Source of the DNA: Trebouxia sp. TZW2008
Taxonomy: Eukaryota > Chlorophyta > Trebouxiophyceae > Trebouxiales > Trebouxiaceae
Length of the DNA: 64,000 bases
Direction of reading: 5' to 3'
Assembly (NCBI GenBank): GCA_002118135.1
Contig: BDIU01000313.1
Coordinates: forward strand, 62,001 to 126,000
Position 1 is the first letter of the stretch; each line of letters begins with the position of its first letter. The translations under genes were made by a program, and so were the position numbers. The notes below the pieces were generated by a model that saw only the letters and a program-made list of their open reading frames with translations, ran no database searches and was not told the DNA's origin. Positions 23,453 through 35,896 of this stretch are shown here, in pieces.

Positions 23453-25383
23453 TCAATGAATGCCAGCTCCTTCTGGCATGCTGGCTGGCAGAGTTATGCC
23501 TCCAGCTTCTGTGACTAGTTTCTGCTGGGCATAGCACGCAGCCCCATTGTGCACTTGCAAGTCAAGCACAATCTTCTTCCACATGTCAGACTTGAGTGTT
23601 TTGGGAAAGGATGATCCTGGAGCTTGTCCTTCTAGGTACACAGTATCTCCAGCTTTAGCACCCTCTGCAGCACATGTCATGTCGCTAATTTGCATTGTTA
23701 TACATGTTAAGACTCAGACTGCCTGTCATGCTCATGTTGGCAGGTAAGTCAGCCCTAGCACTATGACTTGCATGACGCATGCAGGGGTCTTGCACCTATC
23801 AAGCACACATTAAACTGGCAAGTTCAGGTAACTGGTTTCATGGATGTTATTGACTGTCATACAGAAATCAGGTGGGCCTGCTGCAAATCTATGCAACAAT
23901 GGCTGCCATCTTTGCAAAGCTGAAGGATTGGCATGCTGCTAGCTTGACGAGCTTGCAATACGGCTTTGATGGCACACATGCAAGCCATGTTGAAGCAGCA
24001 CCTTCAAGGTTGCATTAGCAGATATGCACAGGGCATGCACTTGCCCAGCTGTCAATTGTCATGATGATGAGCCGCAGTCTCATATCAAGCAGCTGAACAC
24101 GGAGTCTGCTTGCAAAGGTCTTATGTCAAGGGTGCTAATCATCACACGTACTGTACTGTTGCGTGCAGTCAGGCTAAGGCTCGGAGGCGATACCACACCT
24201 GGCACTTGCAGAGTCTGGACTAGCTCTCCTTGAGATTTGTCAGGTGCAGGCATCTGTGCTGCCAAGATCATGGCCTCAGACAAGTTGCCTGCTAGCTTGG
24301 CTGCCTTCAGGTTTATGATGACAACCACCAGGCTGTGCAGCAAGTCATCCTTGGCAACATGCTGTTTTAGCCCTGCCATCACTTGCTTGTTGACGCCATT
24401 TCCAATGTCAACTCGGCACTTGTATAGCTTGGCAGAGTCGATCTCTTCCACGCTTGTTACTTTGGCCACCTGCATGACATGAACTTGGGGTGAGCTAGCA
24501 AAGAAACAGAAAGATAATGAAAAAGGAAGGGAAGAGAAATCTGCGCTATCAGGCATCATGATGGGAGCGGATGTGAGTGTCAGCTGCTCAGCATTGCTGC
24601 TCTCTCAGCAGCAAGCAACTGCGGTGAGAGACCAAATGCCGCAACGTACGCAGGTTGATGCTGTCATATATTCCTTCACAGCAGCAGTCTGTGAAAACTG
24701 AGCAGTACCGCTTGGGGAAAAGCAATGACAAAAAGGGTGACAGGACCAGTGATGTGTTTTGAAATGCAGCAGGTGTCCCAGCATGTGTTCATTCAAAACT
24801 GCAGACTGCTCAACTTATGCCATTTGCACATGATCATACTTCACAAGTACAAAATCTGATATGCCACATTCAGAGCTCAAGTTCAGAGGTGTCTTTGGCT
24901 TTGAAGGTTATGCTGCAAGCGCAGCCTTCACAGCAGCATGCACAGCAGCAACTTGAGGGACCATAATATGCTTGACGTACCTGAAGTCGTGCCTTGGCAA
25001 ACAAGTCCTTTGTGGCTGAGTCTGCATGCTGTTCTAGACTGCTTGGAGCTGCCTTGGCTTCAATCTGGTCAGACTGTGGTGCATTTGCTGTAGCAGCACT
25101 GGCTTTTTTGCCTGCTTCCCTAGGTTCTGCAGGCAGCCATAAATTGATTGCAATTTTTGTTCAGCACACATTTGTAGCACAGATAGAGAGGCAAGGCACC
25201 TGTTGAGCCTGCTTTCGACTCCTGCTTTGCAGTCGTTACGGTCGCTTTCGAGGATGAGTCGCCTTGCAGTTGGATCAGCAGGTCGTCAATCTGCTGGATT
25301 GCGAGGTCAAGCTCGTTAATCGACGACATATGCTGTGTACGATGGCAAAAATTCCGGGCAGCTTGCAGCTCAACCAGAGCCAT
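23453..25383 (-). CDS. EMAPII/AIMP1-type tRNA-binding protein
   Basis: Non-catalytic tRNA-binding cofactor of aminoacyl-tRNA synthetases (AIMP1/Arc1p/MetRS C-terminal type). Four exons in coding order close in phase: 25383-25200, 25126-24981, 24469-24199, 23664-23453, giving 270 aa. The N-terminal part is a charged helix (ELDLAIQQIDDLLIQLQG) and an Ala/Lys-rich linker ending DLFAKARLQ. The OB-fold tRNA-binding domain follows, with CRVDIGNGVNKQVMAGLKQH, NLKAAKLAGNLSEAMILAA, then PEGAKAGDTVYLEG and MWKKIVLDLQ of the EMAPII-like C-terminal extension. The start ATG 25383 is the first in frame; an internal Met at about 25329 is possible. The protein has no synthetase catalytic motifs. The last exon has two partial copies downstream. 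Confidence 0.9.
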
Positions 25384-25965
25384 CTGTCGTTCGTCTTGAA
25401 TGCCATAAGTGTTTAAGCAAATTGCTCAAGGCTCAGCACCAGATTTTGTGTACCTGAGACGGGATTGCTGCAAAATTTCAAGTGAGCAGGGTGTTGCATG
25501 GGATTTCACGTTGGGCAACGTGTGATTCTCCAATTTCACTGGTACACTTGAGAATCTACCTATACGTGCCTTGTGATCAAGAATGCTGTTTGCATTGTCT
25601 CTCTGGGTCATGCCCAAAGGGCTCAAGCTGGCTGTGTAGTGAAATGCAAAGTATGTTGCTGAAGTTTGTTGCAGTGGCAGCCACTACAAGCTAGACAGAC
25701 GGCACTTAACTTCTGCAAACGCTGATCACAATACCGGCATTGACAACATCTGCACAGAGAGCAACAGCAGGGTTGCTACATCAGTGCTACAATTTTGAGG
25801 GTGCATGCTGGGGTTGCAGTGATCTCAGCACAAGTGATCAGCCTAATTAGGCTGGCCAACACTTGTAAAATCCTCCCTCTCTCTACATCAGGCTCGAGTT
25901 CTGCCGCTGCAGAACTGCAGTGCCTTTTGATCTGGGATGGTCAACTGACTTTGTTTGAAGCTGGT
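25384..25965. other. Intergenic region between two minus-strand genes
   Basis: It contains the probable promoter and 5' UTR of the tRNA-binding protein gene and the 3' UTR of the BRO1 gene. A minus-strand frame at 25626-25426 has no recognisable content. Confidence 0.4.
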
Positions 25966-28040
25966 CTAGCCAAGCTCATGTTGCAAGTGTAACGGTTCAT
26001 AATGTACAGGTTTGACCAAGACTTTGCCTGCTGGAAGTTTTGAACAGTGTTTGGAAATGGCCTGAAAATAGACAACCTGCCTCTCCCTGTCATACACTAC
26101 CATTTGCTCATCAATAAGGCTCAGCTGTTGCTGAAATGGGCGCTGCCAGTCTGGCTTGCCTTGAGCAACTTGAGAGCTTTCCTGGGCAAGCCTTCTGGCT
26201 TCCTGAAGACACAAAGCAGTAACACCGTCAGGCCAAAAGCCAGAAGCAAATTCACATACCCTCTGACATTTCGATGGACTTGGTCTGCCTTTGACATTGC
26301 CCACCAAGAGGCTCGTGATCAAAATGGCAAACAAAGCAAAGCAAATTTATCACACTGTGCGTCCATGCAAAGGCAAGACAGGCTGGTTGCAAAAAGCAGC
26401 CTCTAAGAGGGACATGAATGCCACATACTAAATTGGGTTACCTGCAAGTCTGCACATGCCAGGCCTGGATTCTGCTGAAGAAGTTCTTGCGCTGCAATAG
26501 CTTGCCAGGCCTTGACCTTGTGGTAATTTGATCAAAGAGCCAGTGCTTTGCGTAATGCTTCTGAAGTCTGCTTCAAGTTGTCGTTGGACCGGACCTCATG
26601 CGAGGCCTCCTCAAACAGATCTGCGTGATGAAGCAAGGCTCAAGTCAACATGTGCTTATCCTGCCAAACCATTGCAAGAAGCTATCAGAGGATGTAAGGA
26701 TGCAGCATGCCATCTCGTTTGTTATCAACCAAATCTATGAATGTCAGTCTTTGCTGTCAAAGAGAAGGGTGGCAACGGCAAGTCAGCATGCTACAATGCT
26801 GCTGAGGGTGTGGTAGCAAGATTACCTATAGCTCCACAATACAGTGATGCAAGCGCTGCAGGCGAGGTGCCTTTGACTTCAGCTCGATGGGCTGTCACAG
26901 CTTGCGCTTGTCCCAATGCCAATTTTGCTAAGACAGCTGGCATACCTTGCCTGAGCTCTGCAGGCCTGCATCAGCAGTTTGCCTCCTATGCATGCTGCGA
27001 TGCGACAAATCTTGCGACCAAAGAGCTCTCTATCATGGAAGGTACACAAAGGCACAAAGGTACGCAGCACAAATGAGGCTTCTGTGTGAGACTCTATGCG
27101 TTTGCTTTGACATCTCCCTGATGTGATTGCCACACAGGCAAAGGACAAGTGCCACATGTGCGATGCCAGCAGGTTCTACCTATCTGCTTGTTGGGGTCCT
27201 TCAAGAGCATCAACAAGCTCCTGTGCAGCATACTCATACACTCCAGCTGCTTTGCGAAATAGTAAGGCTGCCGCAACATGCTGTTCTGCTGATTGCTGAA
27301 GTTCTTCTAAAGCTTGCTGAGCAATCTTTTCAATCATTGCGTTGCCTTCTTTCTCAAGTGCAGCGCCATATGTGATGCAGGCCTGTGACACCAGCTCAGC
27401 TCCCTCAGAATGGATAAATTCATTTCCTTGCCAAGTGAAGGGCAAGCAACACGTACCATTGCTTGTTCTGCAACAACACCCTTGACTCTATAGTAAGATG
27501 AGGGAAACCCCCCTAAGGGTGAGGTCCACTCAAACTGTAGTGCATGCTCATTGTTCCCATCAATGGCAGCTGCCTGCAGCACGAGGCCTGTTGTGAATGC
27601 AATGATATGCAAACCTTGACCTACAGTAAGGCTGGCAGGTATGGCTTACCTTTCCTGCAAAGTTGGTCAACAAAGCAAAGTAACGCTGTAGCCTGCAGCA
27701 CCCAACTGCAGTTTCACCTCTGCTGGCGGAGCAATCGACATACCAGGTCGCAAGGGGCGTCGGAAGCAGTTCGACCTTTGCTATTTCGAGGCAGAACCAC
27801 TTGCCAGCTCAGATGCTCGTCCGGCTTCCAACTAGAATTTTCGTACGCCTTCTCTCTGCACGCTGTAAGCTCCCGCAAATTCTCCAGTGTCAATGCATCG
27901 GAGCGCAGAATGCCAGCAAAGGAATAGCTTTTTGTACTGAGTGCCAAGTGATCACGGAAGCTTATACAAATGGACGGCAACTTTGCTGAAGCGTCGGGTT
28001 CTGCCGCAGGAGAGCCCCACATGGCGCTCCCACGAAGCAT
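25966..28040 (-). CDS. BRO1-like domain protein
   Basis: Similar to the plant 'endosomal targeting BRO1-like' proteins; BRO1 domains bind ESCRT-III in multivesicular-body sorting. Confident exons in coding order: 28040-27744, 27573-27457, 27382-27180, 26965-26826, with agreeing phases. A further exon starts at 26620, another encodes KAWQAIAAQELLQQNPG at about 26510-26450, and the last runs from about 26220 to the stop at 25966; these boundaries are less sure. Supporting segments are TLENLRELTACREKA, ALQFEWTSPLGG, LLFRKAAGVYEYAAQELVD, AKLALGQAQAVTAHRAE and VVYFQAISKHCSKLPAGK, in the order expected for the family. The start ATG follows an in-frame upstream region with no obvious presequence. 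Confidence 0.75.
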
Positions 28041-28841
28041 GATTTCCCTCAATATCAACAACTTTAGTTCCGTTGAGAGACGGAAGCTTTCTTGGACTTG
28101 AGAAAGTTGGTGTCGTTTGACGGCATGCGATGAAGCGCTGCCCGTGTAACTGCCGTGAGCCTTTTCACAGATACAGCAGTTGTATTGCGGTCGTTTATCG
28201 GGGGTGTCCTACACTTTCTGCGGCCCGCAGTGCAGGCCGGAAGTTGTGTCACAGCGGGGTGACATTGTCCGCATCATAGAGGGCGCTGTGAGCGAGAGAC
28301 CACCCTGGGTGCCGTGATGCCTAGTTGAGGTTGGTCACTGCTTGCAAGCTGCTTTAGCTTTGCGGACAAAATTCCCCGGCTTGATTCTTTGAGTGTGCAA
28401 GCATTTTGCAAGACTGTGCTGTCAGCCCTCGCAGCACAATAGGCAGTGACACCTGCGTATGAGCTGTCATGTCGCTTAGGTTCTTTTGAGGTTGCTTGAG
28501 ACTTTGATCCTTTTGCAGGCCGAGTTGTGCCCGGTGCCAAGCATTTGCAAATGCGCAGCAGGCGCAGTGTCCGGTAAGCTGCCATCACCTTTTCGTCGTT
28601 TGCTCTGACGCTGCCTTGGCCGTGCATCGTGCTGTCTTGAGACGCTGGTCGTCTCAAGGCTGTTGAGGTTACGAATGGACGGCAGGGTGCGGCGCTTATC
28701 TTCTTGATGCAACTCCTTTGCGATCATGCTCTCATCGTCCTGTTATATCCTCGACCCTCTGCGCAAGCAGCAGCGGTCTCACTTTAGAGTAGCTGCTGCA
28801 TCCTTGATTCCTTCTGTTTCTTAATCTGCAGGTGAGGGCGT
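28041..28841. other. Divergent intergenic region with an unassigned minus-strand ORF pair
   Basis: Minus-strand frames at 28727-28590 (ATG start, Lys/Arg-rich, followed by a plausible GTGATG donor) and around 28252-28064 could be exons of a small basic protein. I found no family match and no unambiguous splice between them. The rest is probably promoter for the BRO1 gene (-) and the Q/A-rich gene (+). Confidence 0.35.
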
Positions 28842-31800
28842 ATGGACATGGCAGGTTCCAGTCTGGCTTACCAGACTGAACACAAGGCCATGCCAAGCCA
28901 GACTGCAGAGGATCTGAACTGGATGACACAGATATGGATGAACCCCAGTGAGCGAATGAACAGCAATTCCTTTGGAGGTCAAACTGCCAGTCTGCCCCGT
29001 GCTTCCAGCATGCCTAGCAGCCCAGCCGCTGCCAGTACTGCCTCTCAGTCACAGAACACCCTGTCAGCCTCAGATGCCATTCTCAATGCTGGACAGCTAC
29101 GTAAGGAGCCTCCTGCTCGTGCTGGCGGGCTGCAGTCCCAGTCTGGAGATGCTTTGCTTCAGGCCTTCTCAGAGCTGCCACAGCAGCAAAGCCTCAAAGT
29201 CAATACTAATAGTGTTCCCAATGGTGTCACCAACGCTCCCAGGATTTCTCAGGACAGCCAGAGGGCTCAGAGCCCATTCTGGCTCAGGCCGCCATCTCAG
29301 AACTCCCTTAGCTCTCAGGTGCTGCATTTCATCATCAGCATTCAGCATTTGTATGCTTGCTAGTGCGCTTTCATTACCCTGCTGGGTACATACAGAAGCA
29401 GTGGACCACTGCTTCACTATGCAGCATCACAGCATGATTGTTGCACTCTTCAGGCGATGTCTCCTGCCTGTTGTCAGGAATACAAATACATGTTTAAAAG
29501 CAGGCCTGCATGCACATTGTAGTTAATGACTGCATACATGCAGGTACCGTCAAACCCCATAACAAGCGCTGCCACCTCCACTGGCGTGTTCCTGGGAAAT
29601 GCAGCCTACCCTAACTTCACCTCGACTCCCAGTCCTGCTCCTCAGATGTATCCTCAGCAGTTTCAAGGTGAGCAACCTTTCTCAGCGCCACTGTCACAAC
29701 ACATTTGCATTCCTGACAGTCATCTGTACCGCTCATAGCCAATTGACTGTCAAGAGCAGGTGATGTGTGGCATATTGTTTAGCCGTCTTTGTTTTGATGC
29801 AATGTCAGCCTCACTGCCAAACTTGTCTCAACACTTCTGCTTTCAAGTGAGATGGCATTGGAACGAACATGAGCTCATGCAATCATTTGATGGGTGTGTG
29901 CAGGTCAGCCACGCAGTCCCTTGGCAGAGGCTCTGCATCCTAAGGCAGCTGCTCAGGCTGCTGCCAATGCAGCCAGAGCTGCTGCTGCCTTCCAGCAGCA
30001 GAGGCCTGCAGGTAAAGCCACTGCTGACCATCAAACCATAGTTGACTTGCTGCGCTGAAGAGCTGTCAGTCCTGAACAATGTCAGACCTCAGCAAAGAGC
30101 GTGCAGTCAGTGCTTGTGCCTACAATCTGCTTATGTGTCAGGGCACAGAAGATTCAAGTTATCCTGTTTTGCCAAAAATTGCATGAGGCAACCAGCAGGA
30201 TGCCTTGGCTGATGATATAGCTAGGGCTGCTCACTCTGCTGGCATGTGGTGTGCAGGCGCTGCCCAGAGTCCCTTTTGGGTCACCACTGGTCAGGCTGGC
30301 AGCGCTAATCCTGCTTTACTGAATGCAGCGCCCTACACCTCACAGGTAGTGCTCGTTGACCTTTTCAGCGCAAACTGTAGCTGTAATTTGCAGGTGCTCA
30401 CTGCGTTCCTGTGCAAGCTGCCATAAGTAGTTTGCAAAAGTCCATGCATGACTGAAGCTGTTGCTGTCAATACCTTTGTGTCACTGCACAGACGACCAAG
30501 CCAGAGTCTCACTTGTATCGTCAAGGCATTGCGAGAGCGTTAGTACTCAGAAAAGGTGGTGTAGAAATTACACCGTCGTGTTTGATAAGATTGTGATGGC
30601 GTCTGGCACAGGCAACGGTTGAAGTCAATCTCTATGCAGTTTATGTCCAGTGGGAAGTGCATGTGTGTACAAAAGAACGTAAAAGGTGTCAGCATGTATG
30701 TGTTGTACAGGTGCCAAACCAGCAGTTGCACCATCTGGCAGCCAGCACTGGGCAAAGGCTGCCTCTGCACATGCAACTGAACGGCACGTCCCACCTCCCC
30801 GCCAGGCCCCAAGCCTTCAGCGCGGGCCTAGCCAATGCCACATACATCCCAGGCACTGGCTTACAGTACGGAGGCGCCCCAGCACATCTTCAGCAAAGGC
30901 TGCCAGTCAACACCCCTACTGCAGATGCAGCTTACTTACAGAGGGACCCAAACGCACTGGCTGCTGCTGCTGCCAATGCTGCTGCTTACAAGCGCACTGC
31001 TGGCCTTCCACCTCACATCCAGCAGCAGCTGCTACAGCGTGGTGGTCAGTTCTTGCCTAGTCAGGCTGCGCCCAGGCCGCCACAAAGCCTGTTTGAGAAC
31101 AACGACATCGACCTATCAGGCAAGCTTCCTGCTGGACTGCTTTCAATGCACAAATGTGACCGCTGATTGCACCACACAGAAGTATTTGCCTTGCAACATT
31201 GCATGACTCAGACTGCAGTGGTCCTACCTCCTGCCTCAAGGCAGCTGCCAGCAATATGCATGGCCAGTCAGCCTGTGTTGAGATTTACAGTTCAGCACGC
31301 CTCAATTGCTGGTCACAACAATCCTGTGCTGATGTGTATAGTGTTGCTGTTTGACATCGTCTAGAATTGATGCGACCAGCAATGAAGTGATACTGACTTG
31401 CTTTCGGTTGGGGAGGCCTTGGAACCAGTTCAGCCTTGCTTAGATTGCTTGCCCAGATTGTGCATCAGCATCTCAACGTGTTTTTCACTGCAGGACTTGA
31501 GTTGCGCACACACAGCCTTGGTGCACATCATTGTCAGTATTATCAGCATCATTGTTTTTGTCAGTCTTCATACCATTTTGACTACCGTTATCATCGTCAC
31601 TACTACCACTTTTGCTGCTTATTGCTGCTGTCTATTTTTACTGTTGTGCGTATCACCATCATCTTGCACTGCAGGCTTGACCCCAGCACAGCTGCAAATG
31701 CTGATCTCCAGCCCTCCAGAGCAGGTTTGGCGCCTGGCCGCTCAAATGGGCGTCTTCAAGCAACGCAGGAACGGTCAGATGGGCGCTCCCTTGCGCCAAG

Positions 31801-34513
31801 TAGACCCTGCTGGCTTCATCAACAATGGCAGCAGTGCAAGCCAGGCCAACTACATCAACGCCATGGCCCATCTGCACCAGTTGCATGGTCACCACAGCCA
31901 GAACCAGCCCCAGCCCGCTGCTGCCACTGGGGCTCACGCCCATGACGGCTTTGCCCAGCAGCTGAATGGGGGGCTGCTGCAACAGCAGATCCTGCAGCAA
32001 CAACAGCAGCGCCAGCAGCAGCAGCAACAGCAGCAAGCTCAGCCACAGACCACTGATGCCCATAGGATTCTGTTGGAGCTGGGCAAGACACTAGCAGGCC
32101 TGGGAATCACTGTTGAGGCTGCTATCAACGCTGGGCTGCTCGGCGGTCTGGCCGTGGCAGATGTCCACACGCTGTGCGAAGCCTATGCTACTGAGGTTCA
32201 GCGCATGCAGCTCACTGGCATTCAGCCTCAGCCTCACTTGGCTGGTCAGATCTTTGGGAACCAGGCTGCCTTGAAGCCTGATATCAATGTGGCGGATCTT
32301 TTGGCGCGTTCTGGCGCTGCTGGCTCTGCTGCTACCAACCCTGCTATCTTGGCTGCAGCTCGCCAGCAACAGGCTCAGCAAGCCTTGGTGAGCGCCTTTT
32401 TACTACTTTACCTGCAAGTAGTCTAAGTGGTTGGATACCCCAGGCTTGTGTGGGCTCTGTGTGCATGCATAATATCATGCTGCTCTTGTTGACCCGTGAC
32501 AATCAGCTGAAATTCATTTTGCACCAGCCTATAGAGAGAGATCCTCCAGGCATCAAATGTACTCTATTGCACTGGAGGCCCTGGTGCTTGTGCTGGTCCC
32601 TGCATGCACCATCCACAGCTGTCTGGGCGCCGCATTGCATTTGACTGTGTCCCAACGTTGTCAGCTGTTCTGATGATTGCACTGAAATCCGCCCTTTTGC
32701 ATGCAAAGGTCTGCACAGCTTGTGTTGCATGTTGAGAGCTCAATTTTGGCGTGTCACTGACACAGTGGCTCACTTCTCATCACAGCACGCATGCTCATAC
32801 TAACTGTTATCCAGTCTTTCCTTGAATTGCGACTGGAATCCTGTTCTATGCACCAGTCATTCAAGGCTTCCTGTCTTATATTCTGCAACCGCAAACATGT
32901 TCTGTGACTGCTGCAGTTGGTCAGCCAGCTGCAAGGCCAAGCTGGGTTAGACACAGTGTCAGGCATAGCATGCGCAGCAGGCACGGACCCACAGTAGCTC
33001 TGCATACCAAGATTGACATTCACTTTGAGGCTTGCTGCAAACTGCAATTGTAATTGTGTTCTGGGTCTGTTGCAGTTAGCCAGTCAGCTGCAAGGCCAAG
33101 CTGGACTAGGCAGAGGAGCAGGCACAGCAGGCGTTGACCTTGGAAACCACTTGGGCAACAGTGATGCAGAACAGCTAGCCCTTCTGCGTCAGCTGCAGCT
33201 ATCAGGGCAGTATCAAACAGCCCCAGGCAACAACACAGCAGCAGGCGCTCACAACGCCTTTGGCTCTGTGTCATCAGCCCCAGGAGCTGGTTTCAGAGCT
33301 CCTTCTCCATTGGCAGTGGGTGGACAGAGGGTGCAGTCACCTGCTTTTGGCACCAGTTTTGGTGGTGGCATGTCTCCAGCTTACAGTACTACCAGCCTGC
33401 CTGGTGGGTTGGGTTTGGGGTCCAGGCCTGGGTCTGCCTTTGGGTCCACAGGGATCAGTGGGGCTCCTATTGCTACTGATCCTGTCATCAGGCGCCCCTC
33501 ACCCAGTCCCAGCATGGCATCTCATGCTAGCAAGCAAGGTGGGTTGAAACACCATGCCTCTTCCTCACAGCTCGTCTTCCTCACAGCCTTTTCAATGATG
33601 TGCATCTGCCTTAAGTGCTTTTCAGTGTAGCACTCCTTCTTCACCCAGTTCCAGCATGGCATCTCATGCTACCAAGGTAGCTTGCTCAATGCTGTACTCC
33701 TTCTTGACATGCTTTTTAAGGGCGTACTTCTCTTCACAATGCTGTACCTCATCCACACATGCTTCTCAATGCTGCACTTCCTCCTTACATGCTGCACTTC
33801 CTCATCACATGCTTCTCCATGCTGTACTTCCACATTTGATCAGAGGTGGCCCTGACACACCATGGCTTGATGTGTGCGGCACCACACCTGCTGTCATTGC
33901 ATGTCTGTGCCTTGCACAGGGCGCTGCAGCTTTTTGGTTGCCTGTAAGTGCTGCTGTAGCCTGTTTCAATGAATATGGCGGGCTGACTTGCATGCCTTCA
34001 GGCTATGCTCTTGTTTGCTTGTCTTCATTGCAGATGTGGCTCACATTGTTCAGACATGTGCAGGTGTCGTCATCAACCTCGTTTTCATTATTGTTGAATG
34101 CAGGCTCTCCACCCAAACCAGTACACGTGGTGAGCAACACATCACCAACCTCAGCACGCACCTTCAACTGTGCATCATACAGCTTTTTTGGCAGCGCTGA
34201 CAGCCGCAATGAGCACAGCATTGAGAGTCCCCACAGCCTGGATGCCAGATTGGCAGGCAAGGAGACAGGCACCCCTAGAGAAGCTGCTGCAACAGCTGCT
34301 GCAGTTGCAGCTGACAAGAACGAGGTTGGATCTGACTCTGCCCCTGATGGCAGTGCATCAGAACACACAGCTGCTGTGAAACAGGAATCTGATGGTGGAG
34401 ATGAAGGAGGCTTCGCACCAACTCAGGGACAGACTGGTGTGGATGAGGATTTGGGCGTTCCAACTGATGAGGAGATTTTAATGAGCCACTTGAACCTGGG
34501 TCCAGGATTCTGA
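28842..34513 (+). CDS. Large disordered Q/A/S/P-rich protein, function unknown
   Basis: Eight exons close in phase: 28842-29318, 29544-29667, 29904-30011, 30188-30345, 30711-31119, 31675-32387, 33076-33538, 34104-34513, giving 953 aa. No known domain is recognised. Composition is strongly biased: Ser/Gln/Pro-rich N terminus, an Ala-rich helix-like stretch (AAAQAAANAARAAAAFQQQ), a poly-Q block in exon 6, a Gly/Ser/Pro-rich exon 7 and an acidic C terminus ending DEEILMSHLNLGPGF. Short possibly ordered segments are LTPAQLQMLISSPPEQVWRL and GKTLAGLGITVEAAINAGL. The intron after exon 5 begins GCAAGC, so it is a GC-AG intron; phase requires this donor. A transcriptional or RNA-granule scaffold role would be a guess from composition alone. 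Confidence 0.75.
32925..32992 (+). repeat. Decayed upstream copy of the start of the Q/A-rich gene exon 33076-33538
   Basis: After a CAG acceptor, the sequence ttggtcagccagctgcaagg... parallels ttagccagtcagctgcaagg... of the real exon for about 65 bases. It then drifts and loses the frame. A second partial copy, of the exon's 3' end with its donor, lies downstream at about 33645-33682. Confidence 0.85.
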
Positions 34514-35896
34514 AGAAAAAGACTGGCTTGTATTGAGCTGGAGCTATTACGCTCGTCTTTGGACGGTAAAGTTGTATAACCAGGAGCATAAAAGGAATAT
34601 TGGCGTTGGGTGGGGCTGTCGTCAACAACGATTGTAGTGTCTGTGTTCTGTAATTCCGGTGCTTGCTTACGTTTTCAGTCCCTCCAAGCTTTTGCTACTC
34701 ATGGCTCCCTCTTCGCTGGGCATTTGTGTGACATTTGGGCATTATTTGATTCTGTTTCTGCCTCTGAGTATGGAATGGTCCCTGTGACAGCGAGAGCCTG
34801 TCACTCCTTTCATATTCTTCTTTTTGGTAGTTGTTAGCCACACTTGTCTCGATATTGGCTTTCAGAGCCAAGTTGCACGTTGTTGTGTATAGCAGCAGAA
34901 GAAGGCTTCAAACCTTATCGTATACTGAACTTTTGCATAGTGAAGTGCTCTGCAACATTGGCTTGTGGGGTAACCTGCAAGCGAGGGGCTGGGAATTATT
35001 TTCAAAGCCAGTGGTTTAGTTTGATCAGTATACTCAATACTTCATTGCACTGCTTCTTCTCAGATCTGCATCCTTTCAAAAAGCCAAGTATGTGTACCCT
35101 GATTTACTCCGCCATTTGCTCAGCAGTCTGCTGTAAGGTTTGCGTACATAGTTTATCTTGCAATTAAGATATGCTATTGCTGCAGCAAGGTAGTGTTTGC
35201 GCTGCTTGACACAGGTAGTGGGTGGTCCAGTGCTGCTTGTCCAATCCTGTTTTGTTCATCACGTTTGCTTTGCCGCTATAAGAGGAGGACTGTTAGAGTT
35301 ACTGAAATTATCAATGGACGCTGCAGGAGAGGCAATTTGTCGAACTTTGGAAGCTGATGTTTTACTTTAGACAAACACTTGTGGGTTGTAGCGACAGAAC
35401 TCTGGAAGTACTTGTTGTAACAAGAAAAAAGGCACTGATTGCTGGTGTACAGTACGTGCAGATTTGCATGTTCTTTGGACACAATGGGCAGCAGAGCATC
35501 TGTATGTACTTTGGGGCAGCATCAGCTGCTTATTATTTGCTGTTGCAGCATCTGATGCGCCATCAGAGTGGACACATTTCGACTGAGCGATGCGTCAGCA
35601 TTCCGTTAGAAAAGCTGTCTTACTCAAGCCAGCACAGCATGCTCAATTTGGCTCATGAGACATCTGGAGTCACAGTCTCAACAAGTGCTTCACTCAACAC
35701 TGTGTACATACATAAAGGCATTGCATGTTCAAGCTAGCCGTGCTCACCTCATGCAGAAAGCACTTGCTTTTGTCATGCATGGAAATTGGAACTGCCTTGT
35801 TTTATTTCCAATTGCATGACTGGGGCCATGGCATTGCTGCATGCCAAAGATTAGACCACGCCAGCACACGAGTTCAGTCACAACATTGACGTAGAT
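34514..35896. other. Long intergenic region
   Basis: T-rich stretch after the Q/A-rich gene, probably including its 3' UTR and the ASNSD1 promoter. The longest frame (35357-35737, plus) has no recognisable motif, coding bias or splice context, and I do not call it. Confidence 0.45.

Noticed and set aside
35357..35737. Plus-strand ORF of 126 codons
   Set aside because: No ATG-context, family or splice support; it lies in T-rich intergenic DNA.
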